Below, piece by piece: positions 26,210 to 35,268 of a stretch of DNA of 64,000 nt (positions are counted from its first letter, which is position 1; each line of letters opens with the position of its first letter). Location: positions 62,001 through 126,000 of the forward strand of contig CAZCVI010000002.1 of assembly GCA_964502145.1 (NCBI GenBank), in the 5' to 3' direction. The position numbers and the translations under genes were made by a program. The notes beneath the pieces were generated by a model. It saw only the letters and a list, made by a program, of their open reading frames with translations, ran no database searches and was not told where the DNA came from. The DNA is from CAZCVI01 sp964502145 (GTDB taxonomy: Bacteria; Acidobacteriota; Aminicenantia; UBA2199).

Positions 26210-28358
26210 TTATGATATACTAAAGGATGGAATACTATCGGCAGCCATTTGCGCCCGCTGAGCAGCATGTGCTGCTTCAATCGCTGATTGTTGAGCTGAG
26301 GCTTCATGGAAATCAGCAGTTCTTGCACTCGTTTCGGCTGCTCCCCGATAGTTTTCTGTCTCATCTTTGGCTTGATCTGCTGCATTCCTAGCTTGTTCAG
26401 CCCAATATTGTTGTTTTTGAGCATCTTCGCGAGCCTCATCGGCTAAGCCTTGTTGTTTTTGAGCATCTTCGCGAGCCTCATCGGCTAAGCCTTGTTGTCT
26501 TTGAGCTTCTTCACGCGCCTCATCGGCTAAGCCTTGCTGTCTTTGAGCTTCTACACGTGCCTCATTGGCGAGATCCTTGTATTTTTCTGCCTCCATCCGG
26601 GCTTGCTCTGCCAAATCTCTTTGATGTTCGGCTTTTTCACGCGCATCCTCTGCTAAATCCCGTTGTTTCTCTGCTTCTTCCAGCTTGGATTTTATTGCAT
26701 TAAGGAGTTCAAGGGCTTCATCTTTTAGGGCTTCAATTTCATTAGTCAGCTTTTCTGCTTGCTGTTTATTATCAGCAGTACTTGAGAGGTTGGATTCAGA
26801 CTGGTGTAAAATGTTTTCAGTTTCGGTGGCATGCTGCTGGGCTTGTCCTTCCGCTTCGGTAATTTTTCCCAGATGCCCTTGCGACTGGTCTTCCAACTCG
26901 GTAATTTTATCCAGATGTCCTTGCGACTGGTCTTCCAACTCGGTAATTTTATCCAGATGTCCTTGCGACTGATCTTCCAACTCGGTAATTTTATCCAGAT
27001 GTCCTTGCGACTGATCTTCCAACTCGGTAATTTTATCCAGATGTCCTTGCGACTGGTCTTCCAACTCGGNNNNNNNNNNNNNNNNNNNNNNNNNNNNNNN
27101 NNNNNNNNNNNNNNNNNNNNNNNNNNNNNNNNNNNNNNNNNNNNNNNNNNNNNNNNNNNNNNNNNNNNNACTGGTCTTCCAACTCGGTAATTTTATCCAG
27201 ATGTCCTTGCGACTGATCTTCCAAATCATTGATTTTATCCAGATGCCCTTGAGACTGATCCTCTAACTCGTTAATTTTATCCAGATGGCTTTGAGACTGT
27301 TCCTCTGCGTCAGAAATTTTTCCCAGGTGATCATGCGACTGTTCGTCCGCGTCAGCAATTTTCCCCAGGTGATCGTGGGCCTGTTCTTCAGCGTCAGAGA
27401 GTTTGCCCAAGTGATCGTGGGCCTGTTCTTCAGCGTCAGAGATTTTACCCAGATGGTCATGAGATTGTTCTTCGGCATTGGAAATTTTTCCTAAATGATC
27501 GTGAGACATTTCTTCAACATTGGAAATTTTCCCCAAATGATCGTGAGACTGCTCCTCTGCGTCGGAAATTTTTCCCAGGTGATCGTGGGACTTTTCTTCA
27601 GCATCTGCAGCTTTTTGTAGATGTTGTTGAGCATTTTCTTCTGCTTCTGCTGCTTTATTCTGATGTTGTTGGGCGATTTCATCAGCTTGAGCTGCTTTAC
27701 TAAGATGTTGCTGAGCCATATCTTTGTCTTCAGTGGCTTTACTCAGATGTTGATGAAGGATATCCTCTACTTCTGTTGTTTTGTCGAGATTTTGGCGGGC
27801 GAAATATTCTGCTTCAGAAATTTTCCCCAGATGCTGGTGAGCCATGAACTCTGCTTCAGAAATTTTTCCTAGATTCTGATTAATGATATCTTCCGCATCA
27901 GCAGCTTTTCCCAGGTGTTGGTGAGCCAAATCTTCAGCTTCGGCTGTTTTGTATAAATGCAGGTGGGCGTTATCCTCTGCCTCGGCGGTTTTTTCCAAAT
28001 GCCAATTAGCCATATCTTGGGCCTCAGCCGTTTTTACCAGATGCTCGTGTGCCCGGTCTTCCACTTCTTCTGTTTTTTCTAGATGTTGTTGCGCAAACTC
28101 CTTTGCTTCTACGACTTGGTCTAAGTGCTGATTGGCGATTTCCTGAGCTTCCGCTGCTTTGTTTAGATGTTGGTGGGCTTGGGATTCTACTTCACTCAAT
28201 CCTGATAGATGTTGCTGGGCTCTGGATGCAGCCTCAGCGGCGTCCGTCTGATATTGTTGTGCTTGTTTGGCTGCGTCAGCCACTTGATCCAGATATGGTT
28301 GAAAATTGGATTGGTCTCCGCTACTATTTGGGGTGTTTGGGGAATGTTCCTCGCTCAT
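26210..28358 (-). CDS. Long 14-residue-repeat coiled-coil protein (assembly gap inside)
   Basis: Starts at 28358 (AAGGAGG upstream) with a short N-terminal region, then about 24 units of 14 residues of the form HDHLGKISDAEEQS before the N gap at 27070-27169. More near-identical units (QGHLDKITELEDQS) lie on both sides of the gap. A second 14-residue family then follows (LADEAREEAQRQQG, four times). The end is a polar helical tail. The unit equals two heptads, so a very long rod is expected. The 42-bp DNA units only keep phase if the true gap is 24+42n bases, which also restores the frame; the 100 Ns are a placeholder. No signal or membrane segment is seen. It lies 180 bp downstream of the Hsp70 gene, same strand. 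Function unknown; scaffold is a reasonable guess. Confidence 0.8.
26887..27225. repeat. 42-bp tandem repeat interrupted by an assembly gap
   Basis: Near-identical 42-bp units coding 14 residues (ELEDQSQGHLDKIT on the minus strand). At least four full copies lie left of the gap and one copy right of it. The flanking phases predict a missing length of 24+42n bases, so copy number is unknown. Confidence 0.9.
27070..27169. other. Assembly gap (100 N)
   Basis: Placeholder gap inside the 42-bp tandem repeat of the coiled-coil gene; caused most likely by the repeat itself. Confidence 0.99.
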
Positions 28359-28538
28359 GTCTCCTCCTTTTTGAATATATATTTTTGTGTTAAAGGTCGA
28401 ACCTGCTTGAAATATTTTTTTGGAATGGACAATATTATATACTCCAGACTACATATGTTTATTGTAAAACTAAGGGATATTTTATATATAGAGCAACTAT
28501 CCTCCATAGTCAAATAAAGAAAGGGGAAAATTTTAATT

Positions 28539-30047
28539 TTATTCATTAATCATCAACTTGGAGATATGTTGGCGCCATTTCCAAATATCAGCCTGTTGGG
28601 TTTGTCCGGGATTGGAAATGGTATGTTCCATAGTTTTCCCAGTAACTTGGTCATTGGCACTGGCGACAATGGTTCCGTCAAGGTTATAATTTAAAGTGAC
28701 TTCAATTGGATAATTTTTGTGGGGATTTTTTATACCATCAAATATAAAATGCCCCAGACTTTTGGGCAAGCGATCCTCCTCATCTACCTGAGCCAATTCC
28801 AATACGATTCTTGTCTGATTGGGGCGGTTTGTAAAAAAGGTACGTTTTACGGATGTGGGTAGAGGGGCATTGCGATGTATAAGTGGGGTGAATTTGGCCT
28901 GCCCGGTTTTATTATCATGAACCATGAGACCGAGAGCTTGTGAGGCACATCCCTGCCTGAACCGTGGTGTACTGTTTTTTTCCCCTGCCATTTGTGCGGC
29001 ATGAAGCGCTGCTCCATAAGCAACTACCAGGTGGGGCTGTTCTACCTGAATAGAATCCCGTGGCTTTCCCGACTCCTCGCGGATACGGGCTTGAACCAAT
29101 GGGAGCAGACTAGAACCACCCACCAATAGAATACGATCAATGTCAGACCATCCCAGAGAAGCATTCATCAAACACAGGCGACAGGTTTGGATGGTTTTTT
29201 CAATATCATCGCGGATGATGTCATCTAACTGGCGACGGGTCAGCACAAATTCGTGGGGGAGTCCACCTATAAAAATAGTTTTTGAAATACGTCCGGATGG
29301 GGAACAGCCGATTTTTATTTTTAACTCTTCAGCGGTTTTCCAGAGAAGTGGATCGTGTTCCGCTTCGTTGACGTTTTGCATAACTCCTTCTACTTTCAAT
29401 TGTTTTATAATTAAATCCCTGACGTGTTGATCGAAAAATTTTCCACCTATCCGGGGGAAGCCTGAGTTAGCCAGTACATACAATCCATCAGGAGAGGTTT
29501 GAAGTATGGCTGCATTAAAAGATCCCCCGCCCAGATCATAAACTAATATGGTTTGTTCTTTTCCCTGAGGAACACCATAAAATAAAGCGGCAGCCACTGG
29601 TTCATCCAATAACGAGGCATTGTCAATGCCACTAATGGCTGCCGCTTCCAAGATCGCTTTGCGTTGGGTATCGCCAAAATGAGCGGGAACAGTAATCACT
29701 GTGGATTCAATGGCTTCATGGGAAAAAATTTGGGCATCGGTGATTAACTTGTGGAGTATCACTCCGAAAAGAGCATTCATGGGCCATATCTGGCCGTGTG
29801 CGTCAGTCCATGTAATCTCCGATCCCACGTGAAGCTTCATCAAGCGTGCTACAGGTATTTCTGGAAACTCTTCTCCAATTTCTTCGGCAGGCTGTCCTAC
29901 CAGGGTGTGGTTTTGGTGAATAGCAATCGTAGATAGGGTATGAAAGAGGTTAAGATTATTGCGGTCAGGAAAAAGCGCGGGGATTCCCTGGGGGGTGAGG
30001 TAAGAGATGAGAGAATTGGTGGTTCCTAAATCAATTCCAACGTTCAT
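28539..30047 (-). CDS. Hsp70-family chaperone (DnaK-like, short)
   Basis: 502 residues. The actin-like ATPase domain shows phosphate 1 GIDLGTTNS at 4-12, K71 in MKLHVG, LLDEPVAAALFYG at 147-158, phosphate 2 DLGGGSFNAAI at 171-181 and adenosine motif LLVGGSSLLPLV. The loop around DnaK T199 reads GFPRIGGKFFD, so the usual threonine is missing. A substrate-binding beta domain follows (about 380-490). The alpha-helical lid is very short or absent; DnaK is about 640 residues. Its TAGGAGG ribosome site overlaps the amber stop of the upstream dynamin-like gene, with which it is in frame. It is a specialised, non-housekeeping Hsp70 within a kinase operon; no GrpE or classical DnaJ gene is nearby. Confidence 0.9.
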   Translation of the reverse strand: MNVGIDLGTTNSLISYLTPQGIPALFPDRNNLNLFHTLSTIAIHQNHTLVGQPAEEIGEEFPEIPVARLMKLHVGSEITWTDAHGQIWPMNALFGVILHKLITDAQIFSHEAIESTVITVPAHFGDTQRKAILEAAAISGIDNASLLDEPVAAALFYGVPQGKEQTILVYDLGGGSFNAAILQTSPDGLYVLANSGFPRIGGKFFDQHVRDLIIKQLKVEGVMQNVNEAEHDPLLWKTAEELKIKIGCSPSGRISKTIFIGGLPHEFVLTRRQLDDIIRDDIEKTIQTCRLCLMNASLGWSDIDRILLVGGSSLLPLVQARIREESGKPRDSIQVEQPHLVVAYGAALHAAQMAGEKNSTPRFRQGCASQALGLMVHDNKTGQAKFTPLIHRNAPLPTSVKRTFFTNRPNQTRIVLELAQVDEEDRLPKSLGHFIFDGIKNPHKNYPIEVTLNYNLDGTIVASANDQVTGKTMEHTISNPGQTQQADIWKWRQHISKLMINE

Positions 30048-30056
30048 TATTTCCTC

Positions 30057-32006
30057 CTATTCAGATTGCAGATCGGGATCTTGGAAGAGGCGCAATGACT
30101 CTTCCCGGGTTTGGCGACTTTTTTGAAATAATCGCTGCAGTTCCTGGGTTTGCATATTACTTTCCCTGATACTTTTTTCAGCTTGCTTTATTTTATTCTG
30201 AGTTAATATCATTTCCCGTTGCATTTGCTCTTGTTTTGCGTTGGAAATTTTCTCTGCAAACTGCTCTAAACGGCGTATAATATCTTTCTGAAGATCACTA
30301 AGATAGGCTCCGATTCTGCGGTTTTTTTCTTGATTCACGGTGGAGAAAATACGATCAACAGCACTGCGTAAAGTTTCCCGTACCCTAAACAGTTCTTTTT
30401 CAATAGTTTCTTTGTGTTTTTTAGCTAGCTCTTTTCGTGCCCATACCAGCATAAATATAAAAGCAATAATAAACCCTATGGCAAATCGTTTCTGACCTCT
30501 AGAAAATTTTATTTCAAAAGCTGTAAGGATAATTGAAAGAACCATGGATCCCATGATTAATGGACTATAGGCAGCGCGAAAGAATTGTTGAAATCCAGTA
30601 CGTGGAATTTCTCCACGCCAAGAGATATTACATTCAGTAGTAGCCTGCAAGTTTTCCCATAGCTCTTCATCATCAATTATCTTTGCTTCCTCCACTGGGT
30701 CTGTTTGCCCGTATTGCGCCAGCTCTTCTCTGAGGTGTCCTGCCCAGATATCGCGGGCATCACGTAAATAGCCGAGATCGCGTCCCATTTGATTTTTGAC
30801 AATTTTATTTATTTGCGTTTCAATTCGTTCGATAATGGCAGGAGATACTTCTAAACGGGTGGAATGGGATATGTCTTCTTTTTTCAGATCATCCTCGTTG
30901 ATATTTTCAATAATCTGCCGGATGGTGTCGCCCAATTCTCCTTTTGGCGTGTTGGATTGCCTTGAGGCGTCCGTTATATCGCGGGTTAACTTGCTGGTTT
31001 CATCGCTGAGGTAGGATCGCAATCTCCCGATTTTATCACTAAGTTCCCTTGACGTGCTTTCAGCTCTTTGATTTTGTAATTCCTGTTCGGCCTTCCGCTG
31101 CTGCTTTTTTTGCCTGTGTTGTTCTTCCTCGAATCGTTCTATAGTTAATTCAAACATTGTTCGTAACCGTTCACCGTGGCGGGTCAGAATCAGAACTCGA
31201 CGGAGTGGGTTTTTGCCACCGATATAGTGTCCACCGAGGGTTGGTGGTAGTGGTGACGTGGGAATCCACAAGGGGGGTAAGATCAACCGTGAACGTAAAA
31301 AACCATGCATGGAAGGCCATTGGGGTGATGTTACCGGGGTTATAGTGTCAAGGGGATCATTGTGGGAGGATAATATCAGGGGCCAAACTGCATCCATAGA
31401 GGCACTCAGGTCTTCGATTAATTTTCGTGATTCTTCATCGGGGAGGTAATTGGCTGGAGCGCATAGGAGTAACAAATTGGATTGCAACACCAATCGGTTA
31501 AAAGCTGCCGGTGAACTCAATATCGAAATGTTTTCTGGTATGCATAAGGTTATTCCTTGCATTTCGGGTGGTACAGGAATACGAAATCTTAACGGTGAAA
31601 TCCAGTTTTCGGAATCACCGGCACGTACCAGATCTGATTGACTGATGGCATCTAAAAAACCGTCGATATGATCGAACTCGCACCGTTCACCATTGGCTTT
31701 TTCTAACACATAACCTTGTTCCTGCAATGTCAATTCTACCAATCCTGATTCCTGAGGAACGTGAATCTTAAGAAGGTGTTGTTCTTGTCCCAACAACCAT
31801 GCTAAAGAAGCTTCGCGGGCATCCAGATTTACTCCCAGCACCGTTATGGCAAATGGGGCGGTGTTAAATTCCCGATCCAGAACATGGAAGCGGTCGCTTA
31901 GGGGTTTCCTAGCTTGGTTTCGTTCAATTTGGAGGCAGACATCTTTCCCTTGGAGGGCAAGCATATGAAGGGTTTGCTCAATTTCCACTAATTGTTTACT
32001 GATCAT
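30057..32006 (-). CDS. Dynamin-like membrane protein with degenerate G domain
   Basis: 649 residues from Met at 32006 (GGGG seven bases upstream); an ATG two codons earlier is possible. The N-terminal region has the layout of a dynamin-type G domain (FAITVLGVNLDAREASLAWLLG), but the P-loop GxxxxGKS/T is absent and no NKxD is seen, so it likely does not hydrolyse GTP. Long coiled-coil stretches (about 290-390 and 540-645) flank two adjacent membrane helices near 482-501 and 511-527, a hairpin anchor as in bacterial dynamin-like and mitofusin-like proteins. It ends in TAG, 9 bp before and in frame with the Hsp70 ATG. The family call rests on architecture and is moderate. Confidence 0.6.
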   Translation of the reverse strand: MISKQLVEIEQTLHMLALQGKDVCLQIERNQARKPLSDRFHVLDREFNTAPFAITVLGVNLDAREASLAWLLGQEQHLLKIHVPQESGLVELTLQEQGYVLEKANGERCEFDHIDGFLDAISQSDLVRAGDSENWISPLRFRIPVPPEMQGITLCIPENISILSSPAAFNRLVLQSNLLLLCAPANYLPDEESRKLIEDLSASMDAVWPLILSSHNDPLDTITPVTSPQWPSMHGFLRSRLILPPLWIPTSPLPPTLGGHYIGGKNPLRRVLILTRHGERLRTMFELTIERFEEEQHRQKKQQRKAEQELQNQRAESTSRELSDKIGRLRSYLSDETSKLTRDITDASRQSNTPKGELGDTIRQIIENINEDDLKKEDISHSTRLEVSPAIIERIETQINKIVKNQMGRDLGYLRDARDIWAGHLREELAQYGQTDPVEEAKIIDDEELWENLQATTECNISWRGEIPRTGFQQFFRAAYSPLIMGSMVLSIILTAFEIKFSRGQKRFAIGFIIAFIFMLVWARKELAKKHKETIEKELFRVRETLRSAVDRIFSTVNQEKNRRIGAYLSDLQKDIIRRLEQFAEKISNAKQEQMQREMILTQNKIKQAEKSIRESNMQTQELQRLFQKSRQTREESLRLFQDPDLQSE

Positions 32007-32023
32007 GATCATTCCCCTTTCTT

Positions 32024-35000
32024 CTATTTAATAGGTAAACACACAATACGGAAGCCAAGGTTTGAAGCCCGGTGGCCAGGATCCTGAAAATCACGAGCGG
32101 CAGATCGGCAAGAGGAATGTGATGATGAGAATGAACCGCCCCGGATGACTCTCGCAAAGCCTTCGTCTGGTCCTTTTGGGTTTTGTTTAGGAGAATCAAG
32201 GTAGTACTTTTCAGCATACCAATCTTCGCACCACTCCCAGACATTGCCTTCCATATCGTAGAGTCCCGGTTTGTTGGGAGGATATGATCCCGCAATAGTG
32301 GGTGTCTTGCGGGTATTATCTGCCAAAGCTTTGGAGGAGTTCCATTGCTCGCCCCAGTGATAGGCTTCATCATTCCCTGCACGGCATGCATATTCCCATT
32401 CTGCTTCTGTTGGAAGACGAAAGTATTGGCTTGTTTTTTTTGAGAGAGCTTCGCAGAATTTTTTGGCGTCGTACCAACTAATGTTTTCAACTGGGTTCTG
32501 GCTAATGTTCGTTCTTGAAGGATTACTTCCCATGATTTTTTTATACTGCTCTTGGGTAATCTCAAATTGGCTGATCCAGAAACCATCCAATTTTACGGGG
32601 TGAACAGGTCCTTCATGTGCCTCGCGATCCATTTCTGTATCCGGGGATCCCATATTAAATGTCTTTCCCGGGAGATAAATTAAGGTAATATTTGTTTTCC
32701 CTATTGGCATATCATGCTTCTTGACTGCTTTCCAAAGATTATCGTATAGTTGCTTGTATTCGCTGAAATTGGTACTTTGGAAATAATAACTCCAGGTGGA
32801 ATCAAACCGTAACAATAAGGTAAAGCTGGATAGTAGTTCACTTTTTTTGATATGGTCATTTATACTGGACAACTCTTGCTTGAGAAATTCTTTTATCAAC
32901 TTTACCCGTGCTTGTTCAACTGAATTGCAGATTTCAACGGCTTTCTGAAATGCATGCTGTTCTATTTGAGACTTCGCTTTTTTTAATTGGTCAAGTAAAT
33001 CGTTTTGGCGCTTGCTGAATTCGCTTGGTACTTTCAAATTGTTTATTGAACTCATAACATTAAGATATTGACTGGCCAATTTTTCTGCTTGGTTTAAGTC
33101 GGAACGAATATCGGATATTTTTTGCCCTGTATTCTCAGTTTCTTTATCACTAATTCTTGACAGTTCCGCTTCGCGGTATTCAAACTTCTGGTAGAAGGAT
33201 TTATCAATAAAAGGATATTTCTTTTTATAATTGGTGAGCTGGGATGACAGGTTAAAGTCATAGCGCAACATGATAATGTCCCTGGCCGAATCGTAGTGGG
33301 AAAAAAAAGCTTCATAGGATTCCATTGATTTTTTTAGATATGTAAGGGAGTCAGAGTATTTTTTTTCTTTCAATGCAGTCATGCCGTCCCTAAAATCTAC
33401 TTCTGCCTTATACTTAATATCAGCATTATAATACTTGTCAAAGGTGTCAAGTAAGTCTTTGTTTTTTTGTTGTTGCTGGTTTGATTTGGATTCCTGCATG
33501 TTTTTTTTCAAATCGTTGAAATCCTTGGATATTACGAACTGTTTGTCTTGACAGTCTATTTGGTATTTATTTGAGAGTTCTCTTAAGACTTCATCTACTC
33601 CGAGAAGTATTGATTTTATTTTTTCTTTTAGCATTTTATCTGCCTCTTGGAACTTATCATCCTTTTGCAGAGATTGTGCTTTTTTGAATAAATCTTGAAA
33701 TTGTTGAAGTACTTTTTTTTGTTCTGGGTTATATTCATCTTTGGTTTTTTCAAGGATATCATGAATAGTGGATAATTCGGAAATATTCTTGGTTACGGAT
33801 TCCTTTAATTTGAGGTCAATGGGGAAAATGAATAACTTCACTGCTTTAATCCAAAATGGGGAAGTTAAGAGGAGAATTGCGATAATGGTAGCAGGTATTA
33901 CAATGTTGAGGTGGAATTTTGTGAAGATATCCTCTTGATATTTTTTTAATCGGGTTCCGAAAGCGACCATATCAGGAAAGCGGTCTTCGGGATGGGAACC
34001 AAGTGCATGCATGATGGCGTTACTTAATCCCTGGGGAATCTCTTTACGTAGTGCTTTGGGTGCTTTGAAACGTCCACTGGGGAGGTGTTCTGTTAGTAGT
34101 TCATATAACACAACACCTAGAGAATACTGGTCGGCGCGATGGTCGATATTTTTGGCATTTTGAATTTGTTCTGGAGCCATATAATAAGCGGTCCCCAATG
34201 CAAGAGATGAAGAGGTGAGTTGTTCATTAGACAGTAGCCGTGCGATTCCAAAATCCATAATTTTAATCCGTCCGGTATTGCATAGCCAGATGTTTTCTGG
34301 TTTTATATCACGGTGAATAGTGGAATCGTGGGCGAAGGAGAGTGCTTCACATAATTGGGTTCCCATAGCACAGATTTCCTTTACCGTCCATGGTTTTCCC
34401 GAAATTTTACGGATTTTCATGGCAGCCCGCAAGCTGCACCCTTCTAATTTTTCCATTGTAATAAAGGAAAGATTGCCATCATTCTGAATATCAAATACGT
34501 TCAGTATACCTGGGTGTGCCAGTGAGGTGGCAATTTTAGCTTCATTTATAAATCGTTGCCGGGCTTCCGGGTTACCCAGTAATCGGGGTAGGAGAACTTT
34601 GATGGCAATTTCTTGATCTTTGTTTCGGTCATAAGCGGAATATACTGCACCCATTCCTCCGATATCAATAAGTCCCCGTATTTCATAGCGATTAGCTAAT
34701 AACCGTCCGATGGATAGGGCCACAGACTGGTCCAATTGATCACCCAACCGTGTATGGCCGAGGTTGGTATATGAGGGACGGTCACTAGGAAGATCACTTA
34801 GCATTGAAGCGGAAAGATCAATAAATGGTACGGTTTTGTTGGAACTGAGTAGGATATTATGTGCCTCTTCGATTTCCTTCAAACGCGTTGCATATTTTTG
34901 TAGTAATCCTTCTGTTGGGGCTTCTTTGAGTTTTTCTTCAAGTTCATGCTTTAATTTTGAATATGCTGATTTAATATTTTCCTGTGTAAATTGTTCGGCA

Positions 35001-35038
35001 GTTAAACCGAGTTTTTCCATGGCTTGATTATTGTCCAC
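32024..35038 (-). CDS. Membrane Ser/Thr protein kinase with J-domain-like N-terminus and FGE-like C-terminus
   Basis: 1004 residues from GTG at 35038, six bases after AAGGAGG. Residues 5-68 resemble a J-domain (AMEKLGLTAEQF, IKSAYSKLKHELEEKL, EIEEAHNILL) without the HPD tripeptide. Residues 118-366 are a Hanks-type kinase: GGMGAVYSA, K147 in EIAIKVL, IHRDIKPEN (D244), MDFGIARL (D262), APEQ and DQYSLGVVLYELL. A membrane helix lies at about 377-398, then 380 residues of coiled coil, then an FGE/SUMF1-like domain near 785-1004 (YLPGKTFNMGSPDTEM, LPTEAEWEYACRAG, GNVWEWCEDW, VIRGGSFSSS, LGFRIVC). First gene of the operon with the dynamin-like protein and Hsp70. The J-like domain could recruit that Hsp70, and the FGE-like end could sense a ligand outside the membrane. 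Both roles are inference. Confidence 0.88.
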   Translation of the reverse strand: MDNNQAMEKLGLTAEQFTQENIKSAYSKLKHELEEKLKEAPTEGLLQKYATRLKEIEEAHNILLSSNKTVPFIDLSASMLSDLPSDRPSYTNLGHTRLGDQLDQSVALSIGRLLANRYEIRGLIDIGGMGAVYSAYDRNKDQEIAIKVLLPRLLGNPEARQRFINEAKIATSLAHPGILNVFDIQNDGNLSFITMEKLEGCSLRAAMKIRKISGKPWTVKEICAMGTQLCEALSFAHDSTIHRDIKPENIWLCNTGRIKIMDFGIARLLSNEQLTSSSLALGTAYYMAPEQIQNAKNIDHRADQYSLGVVLYELLTEHLPSGRFKAPKALRKEIPQGLSNAIMHALGSHPEDRFPDMVAFGTRLKKYQEDIFTKFHLNIVIPATIIAILLLTSPFWIKAVKLFIFPIDLKLKESVTKNISELSTIHDILEKTKDEYNPEQKKVLQQFQDLFKKAQSLQKDDKFQEADKMLKEKIKSILLGVDEVLRELSNKYQIDCQDKQFVISKDFNDLKKNMQESKSNQQQQKNKDLLDTFDKYYNADIKYKAEVDFRDGMTALKEKKYSDSLTYLKKSMESYEAFFSHYDSARDIIMLRYDFNLSSQLTNYKKKYPFIDKSFYQKFEYREAELSRISDKETENTGQKISDIRSDLNQAEKLASQYLNVMSSINNLKVPSEFSKRQNDLLDQLKKAKSQIEQHAFQKAVEICNSVEQARVKLIKEFLKQELSSINDHIKKSELLSSFTLLLRFDSTWSYYFQSTNFSEYKQLYDNLWKAVKKHDMPIGKTNITLIYLPGKTFNMGSPDTEMDREAHEGPVHPVKLDGFWISQFEITQEQYKKIMGSNPSRTNISQNPVENISWYDAKKFCEALSKKTSQYFRLPTEAEWEYACRAGNDEAYHWGEQWNSSKALADNTRKTPTIAGSYPPNKPGLYDMEGNVWEWCEDWYAEKYYLDSPKQNPKGPDEGFARVIRGGSFSSSHSSCRSAARDFQDPGHRASNLGFRIVCLPIK

Positions 35039-35129
35039 AATCAACCTCCTTGTCAATTAAGTTGCAGCTATGATTTCGCTTTTATTAAATCCCGTTTGAA
35101 TGTATTAGATGATTCAATAATAAATAGAG

Positions 35130-35158
35130 TTTATAACATAAAAGATGAAATTATTCAA
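35130..35158 (-). promoter_or_regulatory. Promoter of the kinase-dynamin-Hsp70 operon
   Basis: On the minus strand TTGAAT (35158-35153), a 17-bp spacer and TATAAA (35135-35130), about 90 bp before the GTG start of the kinase gene. Confidence 0.6.
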
Positions 35159-35268
35159 GTTATTTTCATGGTTTAGGGAATAAAAAAATTTCCAATGCGC
35201 CCTGACTTTCAAAACATTTATTGGCTATTTATATTATTATGCGATGGTTACATCGGATTGACTTCTCT

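Noticed and set aside
26887..27229. Two separate coiled-coil genes on either side of the N gap
   Set aside because: The frame difference comes from the arbitrary 100-N length; repeat phase demands 24+42n bases, which gives one gene.
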